Shown: in pieces, positions 29,565 through 40,252 of the stretch
Layout of the letters: each line of letters begins with the position of its first letter
Numbering within the stretch: the first letter of the stretch is position 1
DNA from: G965205255 sp965205255
GTDB taxonomy: Bacteria > Pseudomonadota > Gammaproteobacteria > Pseudomonadales > Endozoicomonadaceae
Length of the DNA stretch: 64,000 nt
Assembly: GCA_965205255.1 (NCBI GenBank)
Contig: OZ242051.1
Coordinates: 1,240,001 to 1,304,000, forward strand
Direction: 5' to 3'
Translations under genes and position numbers: made by a program
The notes under the pieces: model-generated
Seen by the model: only the letters and a program-made list of their open reading frames with translations
Database searches by the model: none
Told to the model about the DNA's origin: nothing

Positions 29565-29879
29565 ATGGATATTACAGACAAGCAAAAAATTTGGTTTGCC
29601 TTAAGTCAAATTCCTTCCGGAAAGGTAGTAACTTACGGACAGTTGGCAATACTTGCCGGATTTTCTACACTCTATGCAAGAGTGGTTGGTAACCTTCTGA
29701 GTCAGCTACCTCTTGGTAGTGATCTTCCATGGCACAGAGTTGTTAACCACAAAGGATACCTGTCTTTTCAACCACACTCAGAACGATACAATATTCAAAA
29801 AGAACGTCTCAAGCAGGAAGGTGTCACTTTCCTTGATGAAAGAATTTTATTGCAAGATTTTCGGTGGAATGAGCTTTAG
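29565..29879 (+). CDS. alkyltransferase-like protein (ATL, MGMT fold)
   Basis: 104 residues, the DNA-binding domain of O6-alkylguanine-DNA methyltransferase only. IPSGKVVTYGQLAILAG and the arginine-finger region ARVVGNLLSQLP are present. The active-site motif is PWHRVVN: the methyl-accepting Cys of PCHRV is Trp, which defines ATL proteins (as in YbaZ/Atl). These bind alkylated guanine and recruit nucleotide-excision repair instead of repairing it. It lies 40 bases after the DeoR-type gene on the same strand. Confidence 0.9.
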   Translation: MDITDKQKIWFALSQIPSGKVVTYGQLAILAGFSTLYARVVGNLLSQLPLGSDLPWHRVVNHKGYLSFQPHSERYNIQKERLKQEGVTFLDERILLQDFRWNEL

Positions 29880-30027
29880 GTCATTTTATCCGGTTTTTGA
29901 AAAAAAATGCTGACTTCTATTATATCTTCCAGTATAAAAAAATATATCGATGTACTATATTCTTTAAGAATTTCAGGAACCTGGCTTTTTTACACTAAAA
30001 AACTCATAAAAGGCAAAGCTTTTTCTT

Positions 30028-31422
30028 ATGTCAAAATTCGCCAAATCAACTTTTTCTCAAGCAACTAAAGCTTGGCTGAGTGCTTTTAGCATTTACTTTA
30101 AACCGAAAGTTATAACGCTTCTGTTTTTTGGCTTTTCCTCCGGCTTACCTTTTATGTTGATATTCTCAACCTTGTCGTTTTGGCTAAGGGAAGCGAATAT
30201 TAATCGTGCGACTATTGGTTTTTTTAGCTGGGTTGGCTTAAGCTTTGCGTTTAAATGGGTCTGGGCACCCTTTATTGATCGTTGCCCACTGCCCTTATTA
30301 ACTCGGCTATTGGGCAGGCGGCGAGGTTGGTTGCTGCTCTCGCAATGTTTCGTTATATTATTTTTGATCTGTATGTCTCAGACAGACCCATCAAAACACC
30401 TTTGGACCATGGCATTATTTGCTCTTGGATTATCCTTTAGCTCAGCCACACAAGATATTGTTATTGATGCCTACCGAATAGACTCAGCTCCTGAAGAATT
30501 ACAGGCTGCAATGGCCGCTACCTATCAAATAGGCTACCGAATAGCAATCATTGTTGCAGGAGCTGGGGCACTGGCAATCGCCGCCTTTGCAGGAAGCAAT
30601 ACATCCTATAATTTGTTTGGCTGGCAGATTGCCTATCTTTCGATGGCTGGTTGTTTTTTCATTGGTATAATTACCACACTCCTTGCACAAGAGCCTGAAG
30701 CTGTTACTAAAACCAGAGAACCTCTTGAAGAGCATGCTCAGACATGGCTTGAGAAAAATAAAAAACTTCCAAGATCTGTTGCAAGATTTATCGCATGGCT
30801 ATATGGGACCGTTGTTTTTCCATTTTCAGACTTTGTTAGCCGGTATCGTTGGCACGCACTATTGCTTTTAGCACTTATTGGCACATACCGCATTTCTGAT
30901 ATTGTGATGGGGGTAATGGCTAACTCCTTTTACCACGACATGGGGTTTACGAAAGAACAGATTGCCACAATTATTAAAGTTTACGGCGTAATTATGACAT
31001 TAGTGGGTGCTTCTGTTGGTGGTATTTTTATTAAGCGTTTCGGAGTGATGAAAATTTTATTTTTAGGTGCAATATTATCGAGTATCAGCAACCTTCTCTT
31101 TGCTTGGCTGTCCTATGCAGGTCCAAGTCTTACAAAGCTGTCTGTTGTAATATCTGTAGATAATTTAAGTGGTGGGCTTGCATCAACAGCGTTTATTGCC
31201 TGGTTATCCAGTCTGACAAATATTAAGTATTCTGCTTCACAGTATGCGTTATTTAGCTCAATGATGGTGCTTTTTCCAAAGTTTATTGCCGGTTTTTCTG
31301 GTATGACAGTTGATGGGTTTGGTTATATTCCTTTCTTTATTGCAACAGCAGTTATAGGGTTACCTGTACTGATTTTAGTATTACTTGCTAGCCGTTATTT
31401 AAACGCACAAAAGCAAGACTAA
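30028..31422 (+). CDS. ampG: AmpG-family muropeptide permease (MFS)
   Basis: 464 residues with about 12-14 hydrophobic segments. The N-terminal GFSSGLPFMLIFSTLSFWLR, FKWVWAPFIDRCPLP and ATQDIVIDAYRIDSAPEELQ are typical of AmpG. It imports GlcNAc-anhydro-MurNAc peptides for cell-wall recycling and so influences AmpC-type induction where present. It appears as a single gene. Confidence 0.9.
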   Translation: MSKFAKSTFSQATKAWLSAFSIYFKPKVITLLFFGFSSGLPFMLIFSTLSFWLREANINRATIGFFSWVGLSFAFKWVWAPFIDRCPLPLLTRLLGRRRGWLLLSQCFVILFLICMSQTDPSKHLWTMALFALGLSFSSATQDIVIDAYRIDSAPEELQAAMAATYQIGYRIAIIVAGAGALAIAAFAGSNTSYNLFGWQIAYLSMAGCFFIGIITTLLAQEPEAVTKTREPLEEHAQTWLEKNKKLPRSVARFIAWLYGTVVFPFSDFVSRYRWHALLLLALIGTYRISDIVMGVMANSFYHDMGFTKEQIATIIKVYGVIMTLVGASVGGIFIKRFGVMKILFLGAILSSISNLLFAWLSYAGPSLTKLSVVISVDNLSGGLASTAFIAWLSSLTNIKYSASQYALFSSMMVLFPKFIAGFSGMTVDGFGYIPFFIATAVIGLPVLILVLLASRYLNAQKQD

Positions 31423-31657
31423 ATGAACAATTGCAGAGCAAAAATATAACCACTTATCAATACTGGCATGATAAAACTGACAAAGACATAAGAAAATTAA
31501 GGGTGCATACCTTACAGATGTTTTGGTATAACCCCTTGAAAATAGGGAGAGTCCATATATGATATTATCAACATATTTGGAATATGGCGCCCTTTTTTGC
31601 AAAGGCATCAGGAGTGCTGGTTTTTATTCAACTGCCCCCCTTTTTTTAAAGATTTCA

Positions 31658-32278
31658 TCAACTTTCAGCGCCAGAAAACCATTGGTCAAGCTGTTTAGCC
31701 AGTTCACTGACACCTTGTTTTTTAAGTGATGAAAAGCTCTGAACACTAACATGATGACCATACACTTTCGCTTGTTGCTGGATTTTTATCAAGGCATTTT
31801 TAGCTGCTCCAAATTTAAGCTTATCCGCCTTGGTCAGCAAAATGTGCACTGGTAACTGTGATTCAGCAGACCATTCGAGCATGGCTATATCAAAAGATTT
31901 CATCTGATGGCGTATATCTACAAGCAATACAAGGCCAACCAGTGTATTTCGCCTTTGTAAATAATCGTTCAAATGGCGCCCCCACTCTTCCTTTACAGTG
32001 CGAGACACTTTGGCATAACCGTATCCTGGCAGGTCTACCAAACATAGCCCAGTCTCAACTTCAAAAAAGTTAATTAATTGGGTGCGACCAGGTGTTTTGC
32101 TTGTTCTGGCCAGACTATTAGAGCCTACCAATGCATTGAGAGCACTAGACTTTCCAGCATTTGAACGACCGGCAAAAGCCACTTCCCGCTTAATGTTTTC
32201 AGGGCATTGAGCAAGTTTTTCTGCACTGATTAAAAAGCTGGTTTTATGGTAGTTTAACCCGTCATGTTTTGAAGACAT
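31658..32278 (-). CDS. engB: ribosome-biogenesis GTPase EngB (YihA/YsxC)
   Basis: 206 residues. A GTPase needed for late large-subunit assembly. G1 is GRSNAGKSSALN, switch I has KTPGRTQLINFF, G3 is DLPGYGYAKVS, and G4 is LLTKADKL. It matches the family in length and start (the first methionine is followed by a conserved FL.SA segment). It is monocistronic, opposite in direction to ampG. Confidence 0.97.
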   Translation of the reverse strand: MSSKHDGLNYHKTSFLISAEKLAQCPENIKREVAFAGRSNAGKSSALNALVGSNSLARTSKTPGRTQLINFFEVETGLCLVDLPGYGYAKVSRTVKEEWGRHLNDYLQRRNTLVGLVLLVDIRHQMKSFDIAMLEWSAESQLPVHILLTKADKLKFGAAKNALIKIQQQAKVYGHHVSVQSFSSLKKQGVSELAKQLDQWFSGAES

Positions 32279-32962
32279 TGCTCACACCGTTACACCTGAT
32301 ATTGTTTATCTAAAAGAAAATTCTGGCCATTATATCAGTCATAAAGCCTTGCAACAAAGGGACTGTTAAAATCCACCTCAATAACTAAAATTATTCTACA
32401 CTGTTAGCGCTTTCAATTTTCTTCGGCCTGAAGTATACGCTAGACAAAAGTGTACGCTAGACAAAAGTATGCACCTTGAAAATTTAGTCCCTGTTTGCCA
32501 TCAATACCACCGTCATGATAGCCACATCGTTTTAATAGCCTATGGCCATTTGAGTCAGCCACCAAAATATTAAAAAAATTCGAAAAGGACAATCCCAACA
32601 AAGAATTTTGTTTGCTGTATTTCTATCTGCGATTTGTTTTAATTTGAAACGATTAGCGGTGCTTGACATGCTTGATTTGTACTTGGCGTATGGGTATTGC
32701 GCCCAAAACAGGATAAAAAAACCTGTTATCTTGTCATAAGTCATTGTTTATTTAGCATTTTTATCAATTTAAATATGCGCAGATGCATAGCTGTTAACTA
32801 AAACGCATTTTTTACATGGAACGCAACAGCCCAACAAAATAGGTTTGCCTAATCAGACCGTACCAAGGTTTTCCCCAAAATAAAAAAAATGTGAAACTTG
32901 CTCTCTTTATTATGGTCAAAACGACATACGGGTATTAACAGACTTAAAAAAGGGTAAAGCAT
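32279..32962. other. long intergenic gap upstream of the 78-residue gene
   Basis: 684 bases. It contains a short repeat built on TACGCTAGACAAAAGT (about 32436-32467), seen twice in a row. A 70-codon minus frame at 32532-32744 is unconvincing. No transposase or RNA was recognised. Confidence 0.4.
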
Positions 32963-33199
32963 ATGGTTAGTCTTAATTTTTCTGATTTAGCATTATCCCA
33001 ATCAATGGAGGTAAGTCTGCAAAAGGCCATGGCAAATATGGAAGAAGAAAAAACCTTTATGGCTCCTTCATTCGTTGTTATTTCTCTGCCAACACAAAAA
33101 AAACTTAAAAAACGTAGGGTGCGCTCTCATTATTACAGAAAAATCAAAAAAATAGCCGCTAAAAGTAGCGCAGGATTTAGTACACGCAAAAACAAGTGA
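32963..33199 (+). CDS. small basic hypothetical protein
   Basis: 78 residues, not recognised. The N-terminal half is neutral (NFSDLALSQSMEVSLQKAM). The C-terminal half is strongly basic (QKKLKKRRVRSHYYRKIKK, STRKNK), suggesting nucleic-acid or ribosome contact. ATG 32963 follows GGGTAAAGC. It precedes lptE by 97 bases on the same strand. Confidence 0.55.
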   Translation: MVSLNFSDLALSQSMEVSLQKAMANMEEEKTFMAPSFVVISLPTQKKLKKRRVRSHYYRKIKKIAAKSSAGFSTRKNK

Positions 33200-33296
33200 A
33201 AGATCCCGAGTTACAGATTATGCATTAACCCTTTCTCTTCAGCTAAAGCACGTTATAATACAAATCTAATTAACGAACGACCTCATGGAATGAACC

Positions 33297-33902
33297 ATGT
33301 ATAAAAGCATAGCTTCTCGCTGTTTTGCTACTGTATTGTGTGTAATTATGATTTTGCTCGCCGGATGTGGCTTTCATTTACGTGTTTTGACTATATTAAG
33401 CCCTGAAGTTAAAACATTGAGTATAAAGTCTAAAAATAGTGATGATTTTGTCTACGTCTTAAAAAAAACCTTACAAAATTCTGGTGTCAGCATCTCTGAT
33501 TCTGCCCCTTATCAGGTAATCATCCATGACTTTCATATATCTTCAGTTAACCAAATACAAGCAACCACGAATGTAGCCAATTATACTCTTACAGGTACAG
33601 TTAAGTGGGAGCTACAAACAAAATCAGGGTTGCCATTATTTTTGCCAAGAACTTTATCTCAAAATATTTCTTATCAGGTAGCCAAAAATATTAATATCAA
33701 CGATACGTCCTCAGCAGTTGCAAGAGATAATCTTAAGCATGCGATGGCATCATCAATTGTTCGACAGATTGGTGCTATAACACCAGATCAATTAAAAAAG
33801 TGGCGTTTTGACGCTGAACGTCGGCAGTCTCTACAAAACAATGGAGATTTACCATCGGATAAAACAGATATTTCAAAAAATCAGGACAAGATGAGTCATT
33901 AA
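33297..33902 (+). CDS. lptE: LPS-assembly lipoprotein LptE
   Basis: 201 residues. A signal peptide with lipobox LLAGCGFHLR is followed by an LptE-type domain. Partner of LptD in the outer membrane, where it plugs the barrel that inserts LPS. GCGFHLR, the segment VKTLSIKSKN, and the position just before holA are as in other gammaproteobacteria. leuS, the usual upstream neighbour, is absent here. It ends in a long polar tail (SLQNNGDLPSDKTDISKNQD). Confidence 0.93.
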   Translation: MYKSIASRCFATVLCVIMILLAGCGFHLRVLTILSPEVKTLSIKSKNSDDFVYVLKKTLQNSGVSISDSAPYQVIIHDFHISSVNQIQATTNVANYTLTGTVKWELQTKSGLPLFLPRTLSQNISYQVAKNININDTSSAVARDNLKHAMASSIVRQIGAITPDQLKKWRFDAERRQSLQNNGDLPSDKTDISKNQDKMSH

Positions 33903-33907
33903 CGCTA

Positions 33908-34963
33908 ATGAAAATCAAGGCATGGCAGTTAGAAAAAACAATCAGTGATAGCTTGTCTTCTGTCTATATCATAAGTGGTGAAGAGCCTTTTCAAAAAGAG
34001 GAAATTTGCCAGATTATCCGTAAGAAAGCCTATGCAGACGGCTTTATTGAAAAAATAACCTATCATGCAGACAATCAATTTAACTGGCAACTGATTGAAG
34101 AAGCTGCCAGCAGTTTGTCACTCTTTTCAACAAAACAAGTGGTAGAGTTGCGTCTGTTATCAGATACAAAGATCACAGCTCAAGCCGAATTGGCTTTATC
34201 ATTTTATGCCTCAAATATTCCAGTTGATACGCTGCTGATCATTGTCAGCGATAAAATAAATAAAATGACTGAACGTAGTACTTGGTTTAAACGATTTGAA
34301 CAAGCAGGAGTCTGGATACCAGTCTGGCCGATTGAAGGTCTTCAGCTAATAAAGTGGCTGTCAACTCGAATGCAGCGTGTTGGGTTAAAGCCTGCACAAG
34401 AAGCATTAACACTTTTAGCTGAACGATGTGAAGGTAATCTTTTGGCAGCATCACAAGAGATAGAAAAACTTACCATGATGACATCTGAAAAAAAAATCAC
34501 CCTTAAACATGTGCGTGTACTTGTTGCTAATAGTGCACACTACGATGGATTTGTGTTATGTGAAGCGATAATTTCAGGTAATGCTCGTCATGCAGTGCAA
34601 ATTTATAGAGGGCTATGCGCAGAAGGTATGGAGCTTTCAAGGCTGTTATGGTTGCTAGCTCGTGAACTACGTATTTTAAGTCAACTAACCAAACTACTTA
34701 AATCTGGCGTTAAATTAGACGCCTCCATTAAGCAGGTGTCTTCAGATCAGAGACTACCGTTTTTCTCTCTCAAGCGAAGAAGCCACGAATACTTGGGTTG
34801 TGTTAATCGCCTTGGAGAGAAAACTGTTAACTATTTAATTGATCAGGCTTGTAGCCTAGACAACTTGCTAAAAACAGGATTAGATTCTTGCGCATCTGAC
34901 CAACTATTAACATTAATTGTTGTGATGTCTGGTGTTAAACAAGCCTCAAATATTATTATTTAG
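33908..34963 (+). CDS. holA: DNA polymerase III delta subunit
   Basis: 351 residues. The clamp-loader subunit that opens the beta clamp. The N-terminal VYIISGEEPFQKEEICQIIR and SLFSTKQVVELRLLSD, and the central LTLLAERCEGNLLAASQEIEK, are typical. It starts six bases after lptE ends, so the two are co-transcribed. Confidence 0.96.
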   Translation: MKIKAWQLEKTISDSLSSVYIISGEEPFQKEEICQIIRKKAYADGFIEKITYHADNQFNWQLIEEAASSLSLFSTKQVVELRLLSDTKITAQAELALSFYASNIPVDTLLIIVSDKINKMTERSTWFKRFEQAGVWIPVWPIEGLQLIKWLSTRMQRVGLKPAQEALTLLAERCEGNLLAASQEIEKLTMMTSEKKITLKHVRVLVANSAHYDGFVLCEAIISGNARHAVQIYRGLCAEGMELSRLLWLLARELRILSQLTKLLKSGVKLDASIKQVSSDQRLPFFSLKRRSHEYLGCVNRLGEKTVNYLIDQACSLDNLLKTGLDSCASDQLLTLIVVMSGVKQASNIII

Positions 34964-35448
34964 TCATTGTTTTTGAACTGAGTAACTACCTAGTAAATAT
35001 AAAATAACTTCTAAATACTTTACAGACAACTTAAGTTATCTGTCAGGACGCTGTTCAGGGAGGTAGTTGGTATTCCATGATACTTTTTATTAGCTACAGG
35101 TAATTGCTATCTCGCTCACTGAACGACAACGAACAATTATCATAAAAAACTTTCTTACTGTTCGCAAAATGTAATGCCCGCTTCGCTTGCAAACACACAA
35201 ATAATGAGTCTTTTTGTTGTCTGATCAAAATTGCTCTGAAGGTTTCTCCAACAATTACAACGACTGATTCTTCTAAATTCATTTTGATTGGATTTCACCC
35301 ATCGTGTGAAAGATACTTTACAATCCAATGCTTATACTCAATTCATAGTTAAAATCTCTAGGGGTTATAACTCTAGGTTGACAACAGACTTTCACAACAG
35401 TCATATTATTTGATATAACAGTTATATTTAGAACCTAAGGAACTTTAA
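34964..35448. other. intergenic gap after holA
   Basis: 485 bases. A minus frame of 62 codons at 35094-35282 (starting MNLEESVVVIVGETFRAIL) has a credible composition but no ribosome-binding site or recognised family; it is only a possible gene. Confidence 0.3.
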
Positions 35449-35865
35449 ATGCCAAGAATAAAGGGGGTTACAAAAACCGAAGTTTCCCGTGTTAATAAGC
35501 ATGATATACCCTCGCCTGAAAAAAATTTAAAGCTTTGGGGGAGAGCTGTCACAAAGCTACGAGTTTCTGATTTGTTTCTTTCTCAGAAAGGTTTTATCGG
35601 ACACTGGCATCAACTACAGATAGAAGTGAATAGGGCAAAGAAAAAATTTAAAAAAAATGGTATATCGGATAAAAATGTAAGGGAAGTATTAGAACATATT
35701 TCAATTTCTGTTGTTAAAGCAGCAACAAAATCAAGTTTTGATTTTGAAGAAATAAAGTTAGAGTTTACTGATGATATGATATGGCTCTCATTGGAACGAA
35801 AAAATGGGCTTTTACTCGTAAACTCCAAGCCCAAAAATCTGCAAAATAAAGTACTGGTAAAGTGA
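35449..35865 (+). CDS. hypothetical protein
   Basis: 138 residues, not recognised. It has a good ribosome-binding site (AAGGAA, then ATG). It is lysine-rich with a charged middle (EVNRAKKKFKKNG), a predicted helix (SDKNVREVLEHISISVVKA) and a two-strand C-terminus ending KNLQNKVLVK. There is no signal peptide or membrane segment. It is isolated between holA and the transaldolase gene. Confidence 0.55.
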   Translation: MPRIKGVTKTEVSRVNKHDIPSPEKNLKLWGRAVTKLRVSDLFLSQKGFIGHWHQLQIEVNRAKKKFKKNGISDKNVREVLEHISISVVKAATKSSFDFEEIKLEFTDDMIWLSLERKNGLLLVNSKPKNLQNKVLVK

Positions 35866-36173
35866 ACCTCAAAAACCAACCGTATACAGTTAACAAGCGA
35901 AGAACAATATAAAAAATTTAGACTCTTGATACCACGGATGTCAATCTTTCTTCAATTGCCAGCCAAATTTGTCAACATAAAAACACCGCATCCAGAGACA
36001 CCTTTCAAAAATTCATCTGAGAGTATATATATACGGTAGTCCCTCAATCTTGCATGTATAGCTTGATATGTCGTATATCTAACGTTTTTCAGATTAAATA
36101 GCCACTACTATCGTTGTTTGTCCCAACTGTCTGCTATCTGGACTTGTACCGGTAACATTAGCTGAGTAATGGT
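35866..36173. other. intergenic gap between convergent genes
   Basis: 308 bases with no open frame, repeat or strong hairpin recognised. Confidence 0.35.
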
Positions 36174-37124
36174 TTATATCAGAGACTTTAATTGGTTTTT
36201 AAGTTGAGTAAGATCATGACTAAACAGTCGGATGCCTTCTGCCAGCTTTTCAGTTGCCATTGGATTTTCATTCATAAGCCAGCGAAAGGAAGCTTCATCC
36301 AGAGGAGTAGCAGACTCCTGACTTGTAGCATTGTCAGCACTCAGCTGTTGTTGTACTTCATCAGAACAATTATTGAGTTGATCGAGCAAGACTGGATTAA
36401 TAGTTAGTTTATCACAACCTGCAAGAGCAATAATCTGCTCTGTATTTCTAAAGCTTGCGGCCATGACTATAGTTTGATAATTAAGCGCCTTGTAATAGTT
36501 GTATATCTTTATGACTGACTGGACGCCGGGGTCACTCTCAGCAGAAAAATTATCAATATTTTGTTGTTTTTTATACCAGTCCGTAATACGACCTACAAAA
36601 GGTGAAATCAAATATACACCTGAATCAGCGCAAGCTTTTGCTTGCTCCAATGAAAATAGCAGCGTTAAATTACAATGTATTCCTTCTTTTTCCAGTGCGG
36701 CTGCAGCCTGAATTCCTTCCCAAGTAGACGCAATTTTAATCAGTAGCCTGTCAGGTTCAACGCCCTCATGATTATAGAGCTCAATTAACTCGAAAGCTCG
36801 CTTGATCGTTGCCTGAGAGTTAAAAGATAAACGAGCATCAATTTCCGTAGACACCCTGCCAGGAATGCTATCAACAATAGTTTTACCAATTTGCACAGAT
36901 AACCAATTTGCGGCAAATGAGAGCTTATTCTCAGCTTTTTTTTTCTTTGCCATACTCAAGCCTTCTTTTAATAAATGAGAATACTGGCTAACCGAACAGG
37001 CTTTTAAAATTAACGATGGGTTTGTGGTAGCATCAACAGGTTGATATTTTTTAATAGCCTCAATATTGCTTGTATCAGCAACTATTGTGGATAGCTGTTT
37101 AAGATTTTCCAGCTGTGTAGGCAT
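36174..37124 (-). CDS. tal: transaldolase
   Basis: 316 residues. It transfers dihydroxyacetone units between sugar phosphates in the pentose phosphate pathway. VDATTNPSLIL gives the catalytic Asp, and LLIKIASTWEGIQAA carries the Schiff-base lysine. NLTLLFSLEQAKACADSG and LISPFVGRITDWYKK follow. A longer frame to 37145 exists, but MPTQLENLKQL at 37124, preceded by GGAGA, is the family start. Confidence 0.96.
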   Translation of the reverse strand: MPTQLENLKQLSTIVADTSNIEAIKKYQPVDATTNPSLILKACSVSQYSHLLKEGLSMAKKKKAENKLSFAANWLSVQIGKTIVDSIPGRVSTEIDARLSFNSQATIKRAFELIELYNHEGVEPDRLLIKIASTWEGIQAAAALEKEGIHCNLTLLFSLEQAKACADSGVYLISPFVGRITDWYKKQQNIDNFSAESDPGVQSVIKIYNYYKALNYQTIVMAASFRNTEQIIALAGCDKLTINPVLLDQLNNCSDEVQQQLSADNATSQESATPLDEASFRWLMNENPMATEKLAEGIRLFSHDLTQLKNQLKSLI

Positions 37125-37236
37125 TATTGTCTCCACGACGACCAATGTTAAATTTTAAAACACTTTCTATGATTTTATGCAGTCTTTGAATATTCGCAAT
37201 AAAAAAATCACATAGTGCCTCCAATTTATAGTTACC

Positions 37237-37446
37237 CTAAAATTCATACTGCTCAATATAAGCCCCGATCGCTTCATCATACAGATCTGGCAGTTTAGAA
37301 CTGCAAATTACTTTCCTTGTAAGGGATTTGTTCCTTATTATCAGCGTGAGGTTGTGATATTCTACGACGCGGGTATTCCACTTGTTAACCAAGTGATTAT
37401 CAACAGGCAAACAGTGTTCATAGCCGGTCAAGTTGTCGGTAAATCA
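37237..37446 (-). pseudogene. IS1-family transposase C-terminal remnant
   Basis: The minus frame reads FTDNLTGYEHCLPVD, then HLVNKWNTRVVEYHNLTL, KSLTRKVICSSK and EAIGAYIEQYEF. The VE.HNLTL...R..L.RK...FSK...H..VIG block is the C-terminus of IS1 transposase (InsAB'). The 5' part is absent and a stop precedes it. It lies between tal and ldhA. Confidence 0.7.
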
Positions 37447-37768
37447 GTGCTTAAGTCGAAAATCTTTCAGTTTGTTTAGCAACTTCTTAAATGTGCGAAG
37501 TGTTGAAATAAGAACAACTTATAATAAACACCATCTGTTACGTAAACTAGAAATGTAAAAATCTTAATTTTAAACTAAGCACTAAACGGCTTAAGAGAAA
37601 AACGATCTGCTTCTTGGGATTAGTAGAATTAGACGACAATATTATTAGTGCGTTTGTCTCGCTAAGGCACTATCAACTGGCTTGAAACATGACCGTTTTT
37701 TTTGATTTAAATAATACTCTGCTATTCATGGAAAAATTAATTTCCATCACAACTAATTTAAATTATGC

Positions 37769-38758
37769 TTACATCCAGCACTCATTACCTGATGATTCAC
37801 CTTTTAACACAAGTTTCAAATTATTTAGAGTAGTGTATACAATTTCAGTCATCGCCTCATGTGTAAAAAACGCTTGGTGTCCTGTAATCAAAACATTAGA
37901 AAATGACATTAATCTCTGAAAGACATCATCTTGAATAATAGTTTCAGAATGATCTTCAAAAAACAGACCGCTTTCGTGCTCATATACATCAAGTGCAAAT
38001 GCACCTATTTTTCCGTTTTTAAGGTGATTTATTGCAGCCTTTGTATCAACTAAACCGCCTCGACTAGTATTAATCAGGGTAAAACCAGGTTTTGCCTGTT
38101 CCAGTATATCATTATCAATTAAATGATGTGTTGCCGGAATTAACGGGCAGTGCAAGGAAATAATATCACTTTCAGCGACTAGGTTTTCAAAATCAGTATA
38201 CTGGACACCAATAGCCTTTGCCTGCTCGGACTGGACAGGGTCACTGGCAAGAACATTACAACCAAATCCATTCATAATCCGACAAAATGCTAAACCGATA
38301 TTTCCTGTACCTACGACTCCAACAGTTTTTCCATGCAAATTATATCCCATTAAACCTTGCAGTAAAAAGTTGCCATCACGCACACGGCTGTAAGCTTTAT
38401 GTAATTTTCTATTGAGTGTTTGCAAAAGTGCAATAGCGTGTTCTGCAATTGCTTCCGGGGCATATTCAGGAACTCTTACTACAGGAATATTCAGAGCGTT
38501 TGCCACCTTAACATCAACATTATTGAAGCCTGCACATCGAAGAGCAATAGCTTTAACACCATAATTATGAAGTGCATTTATGACTGGCTCATCAAGCTTA
38601 TCATTAGTAAAAACACAAACCGCATCAAATCCTTCGGCAAGCGATACTGTATCAATACTTAAGCGTGTTTTATGAAATGTAAAATTAAAATCATCATAAT
38701 TACCGGCACTAAAATAGGCTTCGTCGTAGTTTCTGGAACTAAACACAGCTATGTTCAT
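37769..38758 (-). CDS. ldhA: D-lactate dehydrogenase (fermentative)
   Basis: 329 residues. It reduces pyruvate to D-lactate with NADH. The Rossmann motif is VVGTGNIGLAFCRIMNGFG. The D-2-hydroxyacid dehydrogenase active site shows INTSRGGLVDTKA (Arg), the Glu before FEDHSE, and the His in TGHQAFFTHEA. The N-terminus MNIAVFSSRNYDEAYF matches LdhA. ATG 38758 has GGAGGGTG upstream; an ATG 12 bases earlier is less likely. Confidence 0.95.
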   Translation of the reverse strand: MNIAVFSSRNYDEAYFSAGNYDDFNFTFHKTRLSIDTVSLAEGFDAVCVFTNDKLDEPVINALHNYGVKAIALRCAGFNNVDVKVANALNIPVVRVPEYAPEAIAEHAIALLQTLNRKLHKAYSRVRDGNFLLQGLMGYNLHGKTVGVVGTGNIGLAFCRIMNGFGCNVLASDPVQSEQAKAIGVQYTDFENLVAESDIISLHCPLIPATHHLIDNDILEQAKPGFTLINTSRGGLVDTKAAINHLKNGKIGAFALDVYEHESGLFFEDHSETIIQDDVFQRLMSFSNVLITGHQAFFTHEAMTEIVYTTLNNLKLVLKGESSGNECWM

Positions 38759-40252
38759 TACACCCTCCAATTACGGGTTGTTATAAATAGAGTAAAATAC
38801 TTCTTTGTATGACAGTTAAACAACGAAGTATTCTTATAAGAGTGTTAAAAAGAGAAATGTATGCTTTCTTTCATATTGAGCTTTCTGGCACAATTTAGAA
38901 TAGGCCCGCCTCTGGAAAACAGGCTGTATACCGTTAACTTGACCGTTTAGTACAGATAAATAACTAAGCGCCATATGACCTTTATTTCATACCCATAAAA
39001 TGATAAATTTTGCCTTAAAACTTACTTTTTTATGGGAGTGGAATACTTGAAAAACCGGTTTGCAACCCCAAAGAAAAATCGTCTTTCGTCTCTTATAGCA
39101 ATACTTCGGGCATTTTTAGGCAACAACAGTCACATACTCGTCAAGTTGTCTGCTGTTAGCTCCATAAGATTTAAGTATTAAAAATAATATTTATACGGTT
39201 CAAAACCATAAATGCGAGAAAAAGCATGCATATTATACGATGAATTAACCTCTGTATTACTCACACTCAGGTATCTTCACTTCACAAGATATATCCTGCA
39301 CAGAAAGTTAATTTTCTACCTGCAAAGCTTAAAGAAAATTTACCCGAGCATCAAGTGATAATTATATTTACTGTAAATTTATGTGTCTACCATATAAAAA
39401 TACGCAAAAAAGAATGTAAATTACCATAATGACCTATATTATATGGCGCAAGCAATTTATCTTTCGACGCTCCCTCATTAAAAAGTGACTGACAGCTCAG
39501 CCTTATTTTGACGCAAAGTCTTTTTGTTTTAGTTATGAATATTAAATGCAAAAGGATTTATCGGGGTTTGCTGATTTCTTTAAACAGATACCGGATCAGA
39601 GCCATTGGGTGGATAGAAAAAAACCACGTCCGGTTGAAGACCTTTTTCTGGAAACTTTTGCAAAGTGGCAACTACTGGATAGGCTGAAAGGTGTTGAGCT
39701 ATTTATTAAAACTAAATAGGATATGCTAAGAATTCATCTATAATCTCCTCAATAGCAGTGCTAAAAAACAAATTAAAATACTGCAAACTTATGTGAATCT
39801 TTTTTTTTACAATTTTCCAGAGCCATCTGGATTTGTTGGGTCAACTGTTACCACAAATATATGGAGACTCCAATTATTGCAAGTCATTGGTTGGCTATAT
39901 TTGGTTCACGATAATATATTCATCTCTTTTCGTATATTGATTTTTCATAAAGATGTATAACCCAGATAAAGCTCTAGGCATAAGTTCCGTAAAGCTGTTG
40001 TAAGTTATTAGCAGCGGAAAAGTTTTGAAATAATATCATTGGACATAAGTCTTGTAAAAGCAATTAAAACATCGATAGCCAGCCCTGTGACAGCATTGAC
40101 ATTATAAGTATTGATGCCTATTATTTATTCGGTTTTTACTTAGATGTATACGCATCCTAAAAGGACCCGTATAGCAAAAATATTGATTTCAGCTATTCAG
40201 GTCGCTTATTTCAATCTCGACATTAAGTGAACTATTTTCAGGTAGCGATTTT
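38759..40252. other. 1.5-kb gap with decayed sequence
   Basis: No intact gene is recognised. At 39546-39719 a 57-codon plus frame (MQKDLSGFADFFKQIPD..., then KKPRPVEDLFLETFAKW) has the look of a transposase N-terminus, with a remote similarity to ISAs1-type proteins; I do not rely on it. The rest is AT-rich. Confidence 0.4.

Noticed and set aside
39546..39719. 57-codon frame as an intact small gene
   Set aside because: It lacks a ribosome-binding site, lies in decayed DNA, and has only a remote transposase look.
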